Assembly (NCBI GenBank): GCA_027621505.1
Contig: JAQCBK010000008.1
Location: 1-48,256 of the forward strand
Source of the DNA: Bacteroidota bacterium
GTDB lineage: Bacteria; Bacteroidota; Bacteroidia; Flavobacteriales; Flavobacteriaceae
DNA length: 48,256 nucleotides
Direction of reading: 5' to 3'
The position numbers were made by a program, and so were the translations under genes. Below the pieces are notes generated by a model. The model ran no database searches and was not told where the DNA came from. It saw only the letters and a list, made by a program, of their open reading frames with translations. Shown one piece after another: positions 24,695-33,806 of this stretch (its first letter is position 1; each line of letters begins with the position of its first letter).

Positions 24695-26388
24695 TGAGGA
24701 TGAACTGGAGTTCCAAACCCCTTCCCAACGAAGATAAAATAAATCATTTACAAAGTGAAATTGGTGTGCCCTACGAAATAGCCGTATTATTGATTCAAAG
24801 AGGCATTGAAGATTTTGATACTGCTAAATCTTTTTTTCGACCCGATCTTTCCGATCTGCATGATCCATTTTTGATGTTAGGTATGCGTGAAGCGGTAGAT
24901 CGAATCCTTTCTGCCATAGATCAGAAGGAAAAAATAATGGTCTATGGGGATTATGATGTAGATGGTACCACTGCCGTGGCCTTATTGTTTTCTTTTTTGA
25001 AGCAATACCATCCCCATTGTCTCTATTATATCCCGGATCGATATGAGGAGGGTTATGGAATATCATTTAAAGGGATAGATCACGCCAAGGCCGAGAATAT
25101 CAGTCTGATCATTGCATTGGACTGTGGAATCAAAGCCGTGGACAAGGTGGTTTATGCTCAAACCTTAGCAATTGATTTCATCATCTGTGACCATCACCTC
25201 CCTGGGGAAGTACTTCCTCCTGCAGTCGCCATTTTAGATCCAAAACAAGTCAATTGTAACTATCCATTTAAGGATCTATGTGGTTGTGGAATAGGCTTTA
25301 AGCTCATTCACGCATTGACATTGGAAATGGGGGGAAAAATTGAAGACATCATTTCGTTCATGGATTTGGTTGCCATGGCCATTGCGGCTGACATCGTTCC
25401 CATGCTAGGAGAGAACAGATTAATTACTCATTTTGGTCTCCAACAAATACAAGAAAACCCTAGGCTCGGCATTCGTTTTTTTATCCACCAACTCAAAAGA
25501 AAAATTAATGTCTCCGACCTGGTATTTGTCATTGCGCCAAGAATCAATGGAGCTGGGAGGATTCAACATGGAAGTCACGCGGTTGATTTGCTCTTGTCGG
25601 AGAACAAAGAGGTAGCCCTTTCGCGAGCCAGGGCAATAGAACTGTTCAATAGTGAAAGGAAGGAATTGGATCAAAAAATTACCGCCCAAGCTTTGGACCA
25701 AATCAAACAAAATCAAGAGGAGTCTTTGTATTCCACTGTCGTTTTTCAGCCTGACTGGCACAAAGGGGTCGTAGGGATTGTTGCTTCGAGATTGATCGAA
25801 ACCTATTATAGACCTACGGTTGTTTTTGCTGCTTCTGGAGCTTTCTACACTGCGTCTGTTCGTTCGGTCAAGGGCGTGGATGTTTATCAGCTTCTAGAAA
25901 GCTGTAGGGAGCATATCATTCAATTTGGTGGTCATCGTTACGCTGCAGGTTTAACCATTAAACCCGAAAATTACCTCCCATTCAAAAAAGCTTTTGAATC
26001 AGCAGTAGAAAGCGTTATTCTACCTGAACAACGCATTCCCTCAACCTCCTATGACCTCGAATTGACATTGGATAAAATCACGCCCAAATTTTACAGGATT
26101 ATGGAACAGATGGCACCTTTTGGCCCTGGCAATATGCGGCCTGTTTTTTTGACCAAAGATTGTTTGGATGGAGGAAAGACTAGGGCGGTAGGTGAAGATC
26201 AAAGCCACCTCAAACTGGAAGTAATAGACTCCTCAAGCGCAAGGCTGTCAGGGATTGGTTTTGGGATGGCCAATCACATCAGTAAAATAAAAAGCAGAGA
26301 TCTTTTTCAAATTCTTTATACGGTAGAGGAAAATGAATTTAGAGGGGAGCGGAGCTTACAATTGATCTTGAAAGATTTGAAATTTTAG
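24691..26388 (+). CDS. recJ: Single-stranded-DNA-specific exonuclease RecJ
   Basis: A 565-residue 5'-to-3' ssDNA exonuclease for recombination and mismatch repair. DHH-family motifs are visible: VYGDYDVDGTTAVALLF (motif I), IALDCGIKAVD, ICDHHLPG (the DHH signature), and APRINGAGRI; the DHHA1 region contains HKGVVGIVASRL and FGGHRYAAGL. A C-terminal OB-fold-like section (APFGPGNMRPVF) follows. Three ATGs are possible at the start (24691, 24694, 24700); the first forms the ATGA overlap. The stop overlaps convergent pgi by 4 bp. Confidence 0.96.
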   Translation: MMRMNWSSKPLPNEDKINHLQSEIGVPYEIAVLLIQRGIEDFDTAKSFFRPDLSDLHDPFLMLGMREAVDRILSAIDQKEKIMVYGDYDVDGTTAVALLFSFLKQYHPHCLYYIPDRYEEGYGISFKGIDHAKAENISLIIALDCGIKAVDKVVYAQTLAIDFIICDHHLPGEVLPPAVAILDPKQVNCNYPFKDLCGCGIGFKLIHALTLEMGGKIEDIISFMDLVAMAIAADIVPMLGENRLITHFGLQQIQENPRLGIRFFIHQLKRKINVSDLVFVIAPRINGAGRIQHGSHAVDLLLSENKEVALSRARAIELFNSERKELDQKITAQALDQIKQNQEESLYSTVVFQPDWHKGVVGIVASRLIETYYRPTVVFAASGAFYTASVRSVKGVDVYQLLESCREHIIQFGGHRYAAGLTIKPENYLPFKKAFESAVESVILPEQRIPSTSYDLELTLDKITPKFYRIMEQMAPFGPGNMRPVFLTKDCLDGGKTRAVGEDQSHLKLEVIDSSSARLSGIGFGMANHISKIKSRDLFQILYTVEENEFRGERSLQLILKDLKF

Positions 26389-28031
26389 TTTCGGAATTTT
26401 TTATAGTGTTGGATCAATTTCCGAGTCGAAGGGTCGTGATGACCCAATGCTTCTTCTTCAAAATCTTTCAATATGTTGTTGGCCAATTGCTTACCCAATT
26501 CCACCCCCCACTGATCATAACTGAAGATGTTCCAAATCACTCCCTGAACAAAAATTCTGTGCTCATACATTGCGATGAGCGCCCCTAAGTTGTTGGGGGT
26601 AAGTTGTTCAATAAAAATCGTATTGGTGGGACGGTTACCCTCAAAAACTTTAAAGGGTACCAGCGCCTCAATTTTTTCGGCAGAAATTCCCTGATTGGAG
26701 AGTTCTTTTCTGACGGCCTCAGCATTTTTACCTTGCATCAAGGCTTGTGTTTGGGCGAAAAAATTGGACATCAATTTGTCTTGGTGGTCGTTTCCTTGAT
26801 GCAAAGGTTTGGCAAACCCAATAAAATCCGCCGGGATCATTTTGGTTCCTTGGTGCATCAATTGAAAGAAAGCGTGTTGCGCATTGGTGCCCGATGCACC
26901 CCAGATGATATTGCCGGTTTGATATTTTACCACTTCTCCATTTCGATCTACCCCTTTGCCATTGCTCTCCATGATGGCTTGTTGAAGATAGGCAGGTAGA
27001 CTCCTTAAATATTGAGAATAGGGAATGATGGCCTCGGTTTCTACCTCCCAAAAGTTATTGTACCACACAGTGATCAAAGCCAAGATAACTGGGATATTTT
27101 CATGAAAGTCGGCAGTGCGAAAATGTTGATCCATCTTTCCAGCCCCACTGAGCAAATCTTCAAAATGTTTTGGTCCAATGGCCAAACAAATGGAGAGTCC
27201 AACCGTACTCCACAATGAAAAACGCCCCCCTACCCAATCGTTCATCGGGAAGATATTTTCCTCTGAAATTCCAAATTGGGTTACCATTTTCAAATGGGTC
27301 GAAACCGCGATAAAATGATTGCTGATAGCCGACTCAGGGGCCTGATTTAAAAACCATTTCCTTAAGGTATTCGCATTGCTCAATGTTTCTTGAGTGGTAA
27401 AGCTTTTGGATACGATGATAAATAGAGTGGTTTCTGGGTCTATTTTCTTAATCACTTCCTCTACATGGTCTCCTTCAACATTGGAGACAAAAGTCACATC
27501 AAGGTGATTGCCATAAAACGCTAGCGCCTCAGTGACCATAGCTGGACCAAGATCTGAACCGCCAATCCCGATATTGACAATATGGCGGATGGCTTTTCCT
27601 GTGTATCCCTTCCAATCTCCAGAGATGACCTGGTCTGCAAAATCAAACATTTGTTTTTTAACCAGCTCAATTTTTGGGAGGATATCGTCTCCGTGGATTT
27701 CAATTGAAGCTGGATTAAGCTGTCTCAATGCGGTGTGCAGTACCGCCCTGTTCTCCGTTTCATTGATATTTTCTCCTTCAAAATAGGACTTGATGGCTTT
27801 TTCTAATCCTGCTTCATGAGCCATTGAAATAAGGAGGTCGATGGTCTCCTTATCCAAAAGATTTTTGGAGTAATCTACATAAAAAGATTCCCAGGATAGT
27901 GCAAGTTCATTGACACGATTGGGGTCTTCATCAAAGTAGTCAGAGATTTTCTTTCCACTGTCTTTTTTGTGTTTGGCCAAAAGGGATTTCCAGGATTTGA
28001 GGGACAGAGGGTTGTGCTTACTGAGTGTCAC
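26385..28031 (-). CDS. pgi: Glucose-6-phosphate isomerase
   Basis: A 548-residue phosphoglucose isomerase that interconverts glucose-6-phosphate and fructose-6-phosphate. Signature regions are VNIGIGGSDLGPAMV, FIIVSKSFTTQETL, GGRFSLWSTVGLS, and the active-site EVETEAIIPYSQYLRSLP with the later QWGVELGKQLA. Length is full. No ATG fits the N-terminus; the start is GTG at 28031, which lies 14 nt inside the end of the M23 peptidase gene. This suggests coupled translation of two unrelated products. Identity is secure. Confidence 0.96.
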   Translation of the reverse strand: MTLSKHNPLSLKSWKSLLAKHKKDSGKKISDYFDEDPNRVNELALSWESFYVDYSKNLLDKETIDLLISMAHEAGLEKAIKSYFEGENINETENRAVLHTALRQLNPASIEIHGDDILPKIELVKKQMFDFADQVISGDWKGYTGKAIRHIVNIGIGGSDLGPAMVTEALAFYGNHLDVTFVSNVEGDHVEEVIKKIDPETTLFIIVSKSFTTQETLSNANTLRKWFLNQAPESAISNHFIAVSTHLKMVTQFGISEENIFPMNDWVGGRFSLWSTVGLSICLAIGPKHFEDLLSGAGKMDQHFRTADFHENIPVILALITVWYNNFWEVETEAIIPYSQYLRSLPAYLQQAIMESNGKGVDRNGEVVKYQTGNIIWGASGTNAQHAFFQLMHQGTKMIPADFIGFAKPLHQGNDHQDKLMSNFFAQTQALMQGKNAEAVRKELSNQGISAEKIEALVPFKVFEGNRPTNTIFIEQLTPNNLGALIAMYEHRIFVQGVIWNIFSYDQWGVELGKQLANNILKDFEEEALGHHDPSTRKLIQHYKKFRN

Positions 28032-29313
28032 TTTCTGAGAGGGCTAAAGCTGAGTTAATGTATGTTGAATTTGGAGAAAAAGAGATACAGTCAAGCTGGG
28101 TTTTCAAATCGGTTATGGCATCAAAGTAGCTCAATTTTAATTCGCGAGAAATGGGCTCGGCCTCAGGGAGTTTTTGTTTAAAAGGATCTACCTGTCTACC
28201 ATTTTTCCAAAAACGATAACACACATGAGGGCCTGAGGTATAGCCGGTCATACCTACCCATCCGATCTCCTGTCCTTGGGTTACAAACTCTCCCACTTTT
28301 ACCTTGCGGCGTTTCATATGGAGATACTGAGTACTGTAGGTATTATTGTGTTTGATGGTGACATAGTTTCCGTTTCCTTTGGTGTATGAGGATTTAACCA
28401 CAACTCCATTGGCAGTGGCGAGTATGGGGGTGCCAACACCCGCCGCAAAATCTGTACCTCGGTGTGGTTTGATCCGGTTGCCGTAATAGGCGATCTTGCG
28501 CTTGAGATTGTAGCGTGAGGTAATAGGGCCAAATTTTACCGGTGCTTTAAGAAAAGCCCTTCTTAGGTTTTTGGCTTTTTCATCAAAATATTCCACAATC
28601 CCTTTCAATGTGTCGGGCTGAAATTCAAAAGCATAGAAATCCTTACCAGCATGCTCAAAAATGGCGGCTTTGATGCGGTCTATTCCAATGGATATGGTAT
28701 CATCCACAAATTTTTCGGTATAAATGACCTTGAACCGGTCGCCTTTAAAAAGTCGGTAAAAATCAATATTCCATGCGTAAACATCTGCTAAATAATAGGT
28801 CAATTGGTCGTTTAACCCACTGTTCATCATCGTTTCGTATAGCGAGTTTTCGATTAAGCCATTTCCCTCTCTCAGAACGGTTTTGATGGGTTTGGAGACT
28901 TTTTTACCATAGATGCTATCTCTGAGTTGAACGACCGTGTAACCGTCCACTTCGGGTTCGTAGACAAATGCTTTGGGTGTGGCTATACTGTCTTTGGAAT
29001 ACAATAGGCTGTATCTTTTACCTACAACCAAACGTCTTACACTCACTTCGTTCTTAATGGCCTGAAGAATATTGTATACTTCTGGATAGTCGATTCCATT
29101 GGTCTCAAGAATGGATCCGAAAGTATCTCCCCTTTTTATTTTTTTGTTTACGATTTGATGATCTTCTAAATCATAACCGTACTTCATAATTTTGGGTTTC
29201 TTTTCTGGAGTAGGAGCCGTAACATTGGTATTAATAGATGGGTTTTCTGAACCACAGGAGACCCACCCAACAAAACCTACCAAAAACAAAAAAAGAATAA
29301 AAATCTTCTTCAT
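28018..29313 (-). CDS. M23 family metallopeptidase, predicted lipoprotein
   Basis: A 431-residue envelope protein with a lipobox-like GWVSC (Cys20) after a hydrophobic stretch. It has a LysM/OapA-like section (about 45-130, IKRGDTFGSILETNG), an inner Csd3-like section, and a C-terminal M23 lysostaphin-type domain (about 275-400). Zinc ligands H and D lie in KPHRGTDFAAG, with TQYLHMKR following. The usual HxH pair reads H-V-C in SGPHVCYRFWKNG, so the last zinc ligand would be Cys. It likely cleaves or regulates cross-links in peptidoglycan. It overlaps pgi by 14 nt. Confidence 0.9.
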   Translation of the reverse strand: MKKIFILFLFLVGFVGWVSCGSENPSINTNVTAPTPEKKPKIMKYGYDLEDHQIVNKKIKRGDTFGSILETNGIDYPEVYNILQAIKNEVSVRRLVVGKRYSLLYSKDSIATPKAFVYEPEVDGYTVVQLRDSIYGKKVSKPIKTVLREGNGLIENSLYETMMNSGLNDQLTYYLADVYAWNIDFYRLFKGDRFKVIYTEKFVDDTISIGIDRIKAAIFEHAGKDFYAFEFQPDTLKGIVEYFDEKAKNLRRAFLKAPVKFGPITSRYNLKRKIAYYGNRIKPHRGTDFAAGVGTPILATANGVVVKSSYTKGNGNYVTIKHNNTYSTQYLHMKRRKVKVGEFVTQGQEIGWVGMTGYTSGPHVCYRFWKNGRQVDPFKQKLPEAEPISRELKLSYFDAITDLKTQLDCISFSPNSTYINSALALSESDTQ

Positions 29314-29408
29314 ATAGTACGAAAGGAATCTTTATAGAAGCAAATTAAAATCTTTAACAATCGAATCACAAGCCATTTAACAGAAAGTTATACAAAGAAA
29401 TTAAACAA

Positions 29409-30236
29409 TCAATTAGTGTTGTCAAATTCAATCTTGAATGGGAATGCCAGGTTTTTAAATTCTTCTAAATCAACTTTGATCGAACCGATGACCAAATCCG
29501 CTTGCAGCCTGATGGGGATTTTATTATCATCTTCAGTTACCCAAAGAGTGACGCTCTCTTGCTCTCTAAAGACCCTTCCCGATTGCACATAAGGTCTGAA
29601 TTTCATGCATTTAATTTTGCCAAACTTTGTAGATAGGATTTCATTTCCCAAGAATTTCATTTTAAAAATATAATTCTCGTAATCAAAGAACATATTGATG
29701 CTAAAGGTCTCATTGGGATCTAATTTATCTTCAGGGTAATAAGCCCTCAGGTAGTAGAATGCTGAGATGAGGTCTTGTGCCCGATCTGCAATTTCATAGG
29801 TTCCTTCTTTGTTGTTTTCCAAATTTTTGACACGCGCCAGATTTTCTTTGTGGTCAAAATGGATCTCTAAATTTTTGGTATAACCGCCCTCGTAGATATC
29901 ACGAACAAACCAATATGGAATTACTTTTTTCTCATCGAAATAGGTGTCATAGTGGTCTTCAACTTTAAAAAACCAACGTGCCAGTCCTGTTGTGGTGCCA
30001 TAGCCTTTTGCGTGGAGAACAGGAGTGTCGTTAATGGTATCTCGAGAAAGCCCTAAGGTGGCATAACTGGCATTGAAAAAACCATAGTGAATCCTGAATT
30101 TAAACCACTCTCCAGCTTTAAATGGTAATTGGGCTTTCGTATGCTGATCTTGATCACTGAGCTGGGAAAAGCCAAGTGTGCTAATGTTCATAAGCAAAAA
30201 AACGAAAAGATGTCTTTTCTTAAATCTCATGGGCAT
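29409..30236 (-). CDS. DUF3108 domain protein, secreted
   Basis: A 275-residue protein with a signal peptide (ends TLGFSQL). The beta-rich DUF3108 domain runs from LPFKAGEWFKFRIHYGFFNASYATLGL onward to the end. The pattern (WFFKVEDHYDTYFDEKKVIPYWFVRDIYEGGY, then RAQDLISAFYYLRAY and IPIRLQADLVIGSIKVDL) is the family signature. DUF3108 proteins are periplasmic or outer-membrane-associated and have a lipid-binding-like beta-barrel fold; their job is unknown. Two ATGs (30236, 30230) could start it. It lies between the M23 gene and uvrC on the same strand. Confidence 0.88.
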   Translation of the reverse strand: MPMRFKKRHLFVFLLMNISTLGFSQLSDQDQHTKAQLPFKAGEWFKFRIHYGFFNASYATLGLSRDTINDTPVLHAKGYGTTTGLARWFFKVEDHYDTYFDEKKVIPYWFVRDIYEGGYTKNLEIHFDHKENLARVKNLENNKEGTYEIADRAQDLISAFYYLRAYYPEDKLDPNETFSINMFFDYENYIFKMKFLGNEILSTKFGKIKCMKFRPYVQSGRVFREQESVTLWVTEDDNKIPIRLQADLVIGSIKVDLEEFKNLAFPFKIEFDNTN

Positions 30237-30298
30237 AAAATTAGAGAAATCATTCTAATGGCCTATGGATATGCGTTAAGAAAAAATCAAAAATGCGA

Positions 30299-32092
30299 TC
30301 AAAGCGATTTTAACTTTTGATATATTTTAACACCTTTTGCACTTCCCAGTAAATGGACGAGATCTCCTTCTGAGGCGGCTTTGATTCTTTTTAAGGATTT
30401 AAATTTTTTAAGGAGAAGTTCTTTGGTTTTGGGGCCAATGCCCTCGACTTCGTCCAGAGGGGATTTTAGTGCATTTTTGCTGCGGATATTCCTGTGGAGT
30501 GTCAATCCAAATCGATGTGCTTCATTTCGCAATTGCTGGATGATTTTCAGCGTTTCTGATTTTTTATCCAAATACATGGGAATACTGTCCCCAGGAAAAT
30601 AGATTTCCTCTAGTCTTTTGGCAATTCCAATAATGGCAATTTGTCCTCTTAGGCCCAACCGATCCAGACTTTTTACCGCTGATGAGAGTTGTCCTTTACC
30701 CCCGTCGATAACAATCAATTGGGGAAGAGATTGCCCCTCATCGGAAAGTCGTTTGTAGCGACGGTGGACGACTTCCTCCATAGAGGCAAAATCGTCTGGG
30801 CCCTCCACCGTTTTGATTTTAAAATGACGGTAATCCTTTTTGAATGGCTTGCCATTTCTAAACACCACACAGGCTGCAGTGGGGTTGGTTCCTTGGATAT
30901 TGGAATTGTCAAAACACTCTATATGAACCGGCTCATTTTGTAGGCGAAGGTCGGTTTTCATTTGTTGCATCAATCTTTTGATGTGGCGTTCGGGATCTAC
31001 AATTTTCATTTGCTTGAACCGCTCCAAACGGAAAAACTTGGCGTTTCTTTGGGACAGTTCTACCAGCTTTTTTTTGTCTCCCAATTTGGGAACTGTGATT
31101 TTTATTTTTGGTCCCAAATCAATCTCAAAAGGAAGGTAGATTTCTTTGGATTGTGAATTAAAACGTTCTCTCATGTCAATGACAGCCAATGGCAACATTT
31201 CGGCATCGCTTTCCTCCAGTTTTTTCTTAATCTCAACGGTATGAGAACGTATGATAGATCCATAGGCTACCTGAAGAAAGTTAACATAGCCATAGCTTTC
31301 GTCAGCAATGATGGTAAAAACGTCCACATTGGTAATCTTGGGATTTACTACAGTAGATTTGGCTTGGTAGTTTTCCAAGGATTCCAGCTTTTCTTTGATC
31401 TCCTGCGCCCGCTCAAATTCCATTGATGCGGAGAATGTTTCCATTTGGTATTTGAACTGATCCAGTGAGCTTCTGAAATTTCCCTTGATGATGTCCCGAA
31501 TGGCTGAAATGTTATTGTTGTATTCTCCTTCTTCCACTTTAGCCTCGCAGGGTGCCAGACAATTACCGATATGGTATTCCAGACAAACTTTGTAGGACTG
31601 TTTTTGTACTTTTTCATGGGAGAGGTCGTAGCTACAAGTTCGAATGGGGTAAAGTCCACGAATCAGCTCCAACAAGGTATATACTGTTTTTACGTTGGGA
31701 TAGGGCCCAAAATATTCCGATCCGTCGCGAATTACCTTACGGGTACTAAAGATCCTTGGGAAAGGCTCTTTTTTAATACAGATCCAAGGGTAGGTTTTAT
31801 CGTCTTTTAAAAGGATGTTGTATCTGGGGCGGTATTTTTTAATGAGATTATTCTCCAGCAGCAATGCATCGACTTCCGTAGGGACTACTATGTGTTCCAT
31901 ACGGTGAATTTTCTTGACCAAGATCCGTGTTTTGGCATTGTCATGGACTTTTGTAAAGTAGGAGGTCACCCTGCGCTTAAGGTTTTTGGCTTTGCCCACA
32001 TAAATAACCGTATCGTTTTTATCGAAATATTGATATACACCGGGGTCTGTGGGTAGGGTTTTGAACTGTATGCCAATGGGTGCCTTTTCCAT
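30299..32092 (-). CDS. uvrC: Excinuclease ABC subunit C
   Basis: A 597-residue endonuclease that makes both incisions in nucleotide excision repair. The GIY-YIG domain is at residues 14-95 (DPGVYQYFDKNDTVIYVGKAKNL), the UVR motif near 205-240 (FERAQEIKEKLESLE), the RNase-H-like 5' nuclease in the middle (ECFDNSNIQG, VIDGGKGQL) and two helix-hairpin-helix motifs at the C-terminus (VEGIGPKTKELLLKKF). It is divergent from the 5-formyl-THF cyclo-ligase gene. Length is normal and the ATG is clear. Confidence 0.97.
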   Translation of the reverse strand: MEKAPIGIQFKTLPTDPGVYQYFDKNDTVIYVGKAKNLKRRVTSYFTKVHDNAKTRILVKKIHRMEHIVVPTEVDALLLENNLIKKYRPRYNILLKDDKTYPWICIKKEPFPRIFSTRKVIRDGSEYFGPYPNVKTVYTLLELIRGLYPIRTCSYDLSHEKVQKQSYKVCLEYHIGNCLAPCEAKVEEGEYNNNISAIRDIIKGNFRSSLDQFKYQMETFSASMEFERAQEIKEKLESLENYQAKSTVVNPKITNVDVFTIIADESYGYVNFLQVAYGSIIRSHTVEIKKKLEESDAEMLPLAVIDMRERFNSQSKEIYLPFEIDLGPKIKITVPKLGDKKKLVELSQRNAKFFRLERFKQMKIVDPERHIKRLMQQMKTDLRLQNEPVHIECFDNSNIQGTNPTAACVVFRNGKPFKKDYRHFKIKTVEGPDDFASMEEVVHRRYKRLSDEGQSLPQLIVIDGGKGQLSSAVKSLDRLGLRGQIAIIGIAKRLEEIYFPGDSIPMYLDKKSETLKIIQQLRNEAHRFGLTLHRNIRSKNALKSPLDEVEGIGPKTKELLLKKFKSLKRIKAASEGDLVHLLGSAKGVKIYQKLKSL

Positions 32093-32186
32093 AGGACGAA
32101 GTTACGTTTTTCTGCAAGTTGAGAAAAACCTCCAGAGAAGCGGTGAACATTCAAAATTGATTAATTTTAAATTAAAACTTGAAGAT

Positions 32187-32750
32187 TTGAGAACCAAGCT
32201 GGCATTGAGAACAGAATATCGAAAGCGAAGAGATGTGCTCTCACAAGATCAGATTGCTGATTGGAGTATTGAGATTTCCAATCGTTGTTTGACATTAGAT
32301 ATTTGGGAGCACTCCCTTTATCACCTTTTTCTGACCGCTGAAAAGAACAAAGAGGTAGATACTTCCTACCTGCTTTCCATACTTCAAGGAAAAGACAAAC
32401 AGCCTGTTGTGCCCAAAATAGTCGATGACCAGGCCTTGGAGCACTACTTGCTTTCGGATCAAACCCCCCTAAAACTGAACCGTTGGGGTATCCCTGAACC
32501 GCTTTCCGGCATTGCCATCACCCCCCAGCAAATGGAGGTGATTTTTGTCCCGCTGTTGGTCTTTGATCTGAAAGGTCATCGCATAGGTTACGGCAAAGGT
32601 TACTATGATCGTTTTTTGGGAGAATGTCCTAAAAGCACCATTAAAGTAGGTTTGTCTTTTTTTGATCCTGTCTCCAAAATTGTAGATATTGACCCATATG
32701 ATGTAGGCTTGGATTATGTTGTTTCTCCAAGGGAGGTTTACAATTTTTAA
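32187..32750 (+). CDS. fau: 5-formyltetrahydrofolate cyclo-ligase
   Basis: An ATP-dependent enzyme that converts 5-formyl-THF to 5,10-methenyl-THF. The chosen start is TTG at 32187, giving 187 residues beginning RTKLALRTEYRKRRDVLS, the usual length and N-terminal pattern. An in-frame TTG at 32157 is an alternative. The open frame runs back to 32049 inside uvrC on the other strand, which is not credible. Signature motifs are VIFVPLLVFDLKGHRIGYGKGYYDRFL (phosphate and substrate loop) and the C-terminal DVGLDYVVSP. It is convergent with lspA (12-bp gap). Confidence 0.9.
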   Translation: MRTKLALRTEYRKRRDVLSQDQIADWSIEISNRCLTLDIWEHSLYHLFLTAEKNKEVDTSYLLSILQGKDKQPVVPKIVDDQALEHYLLSDQTPLKLNRWGIPEPLSGIAITPQQMEVIFVPLLVFDLKGHRIGYGKGYYDRFLGECPKSTIKVGLSFFDPVSKIVDIDPYDVGLDYVVSPREVYNF

Positions 32751-32761
32751 AGGAAATTGCG

Positions 32762-33418
32762 TCATTCAACTTTTCCAAAAATACTTTTATTAAAAACAAT
32801 CAAAATCCCGACACCGATGCTGATGGCGGAATCGGCGATATTGAAGACATATTGGAAAAAAGTATAGGGTTCACCTCCTACCCAAGGCATCCAGTCGGGC
32901 CAATTCCAACTGACCAGAGGGAATTGCAGCATATCAACTACATGTCCCTGAAATAATGGAGCATAGCCCCCACCTTCGGGAAATAGTGTGGCTACCTGCC
33001 CATAGCTGTGAGAAAAAATAACACCGTAAAAAATAGAGTCGATCAGATTGCCCAAAGCCCCGGCAAAGATCAAACACAGGGCCCAACGAAAAAGATTGGA
33101 GCTTTGTTTCCGAACATTGTCCCAAAGCCAATAGCCAATTCCAACGATGGCAATCATTCGGAAGATAGTCAGCACCAGTTTGGCCATCTTATCGGAAAAA
33201 AACGGGAGGATGTCATTGAGTTTTGTTCCCATGGCCATGCCCTTATTTTCTACAAACAATAGCTTAAAAAACCCCCAATCGATAATAGCACCATTACCAT
33301 ACAGGGACAGCGGGTAGTTCAACTTAATGAAAAACTTGAAGGCCTGATCCATCAACAACAAGCAAAAAGCAATTGCAATTGCAGTTGTAAGGTTGATATT
33401 GGAAAAACGAACTTTCAA
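32762..33418 (-). CDS. lspA: Lipoprotein signal peptidase (signal peptidase II)
   Basis: A 218-residue inner-membrane aspartyl protease that removes the signal peptide of lipidated prolipoproteins. Four hydrophobic segments are visible, with the two catalytic Asp regions GALGNLIDSIFYG and FNIADSAISIGV. It is longer than the usual 160-170 residues, owing to an extra loop (about residues 130-165, with GHVVDMLQFPL), as in other Bacteroidota LspA. The start is TTG at 33418, three bases after the dksA-like stop; no ATG suits the N-terminus. It is probably co-translated with the dksA-like gene and ileS. Confidence 0.93.
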   Translation of the reverse strand: MKVRFSNINLTTAIAIAFCLLLMDQAFKFFIKLNYPLSLYGNGAIIDWGFFKLLFVENKGMAMGTKLNDILPFFSDKMAKLVLTIFRMIAIVGIGYWLWDNVRKQSSNLFRWALCLIFAGALGNLIDSIFYGVIFSHSYGQVATLFPEGGGYAPLFQGHVVDMLQFPLVSWNWPDWMPWVGGEPYTFFQYVFNIADSAISIGVGILIVFNKSIFGKVE

Positions 33419-33421
33419 AAG

Positions 33422-33805
33422 TTATTTTTGCAGGTTTTTGGCCTCAATGCTCAATGTAGCATGTGGTACCAACAAAAGCCTTTGCTTGTTGATTAACTTT
33501 CCAGTCACCCTACAGATGCCATAGCTTTTATTTTCGATTCGAATCAGAGCATTCTTTAGGTCGCGAATAAATTTTTCTTGTCGGATGGCCAACTGGGTGT
33601 TGGCTTCCTTTGACATGGTTTCAGAACCTTCTTCAAAGGCCTTAAAGGTGGGCGAGGTATCGTCAGTTCCATTGTTCCCATCATTCATATAGGCGCTCTT
33701 CAATAATTCTAAGTCTGCTTTAGCTTTTTTGATCTTTTCTTCAATTAATACTCTAAAATGATCCAATTCTTCGTCGGAATATCGAGTTTTTTTTTCTTCT
33801 GCCAT
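33422..33805 (-). CDS. DksA/TraR-like protein without zinc cysteines
   Basis: A 127-residue coiled-coil protein of the DksA/TraR family. Family members bind the RNA polymerase secondary channel and tune transcription with ppGpp. Residues 10-45 and 60-95 form the antiparallel helices. The C-terminal finger (YGICRVTGKLINKQRL) keeps one Cys where the C4 zinc site should be, so it is a C-minus form. The Asp-containing loop between the helices (DGNNGTDDTSP) is acidic, as in DksA, but the exact catalytic-tip residues cannot be assigned by eye. It sits between ileS and lspA, a conserved flavobacterial arrangement. Confidence 0.88.
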   Translation of the reverse strand: MAEEKKTRYSDEELDHFRVLIEEKIKKAKADLELLKSAYMNDGNNGTDDTSPTFKAFEEGSETMSKEANTQLAIRQEKFIRDLKNALIRIENKSYGICRVTGKLINKQRLLLVPHATLSIEAKNLQK

Positions 33806-33806
33806 C

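Noticed and set aside
32049-32186. Upstream extension of the 5-formyl-THF cyclo-ligase frame into uvrC
   Set aside because: It would add 46 residues unlike the family N-terminus and overlap the divergent uvrC start; the TTG at 32187 gives the normal length.
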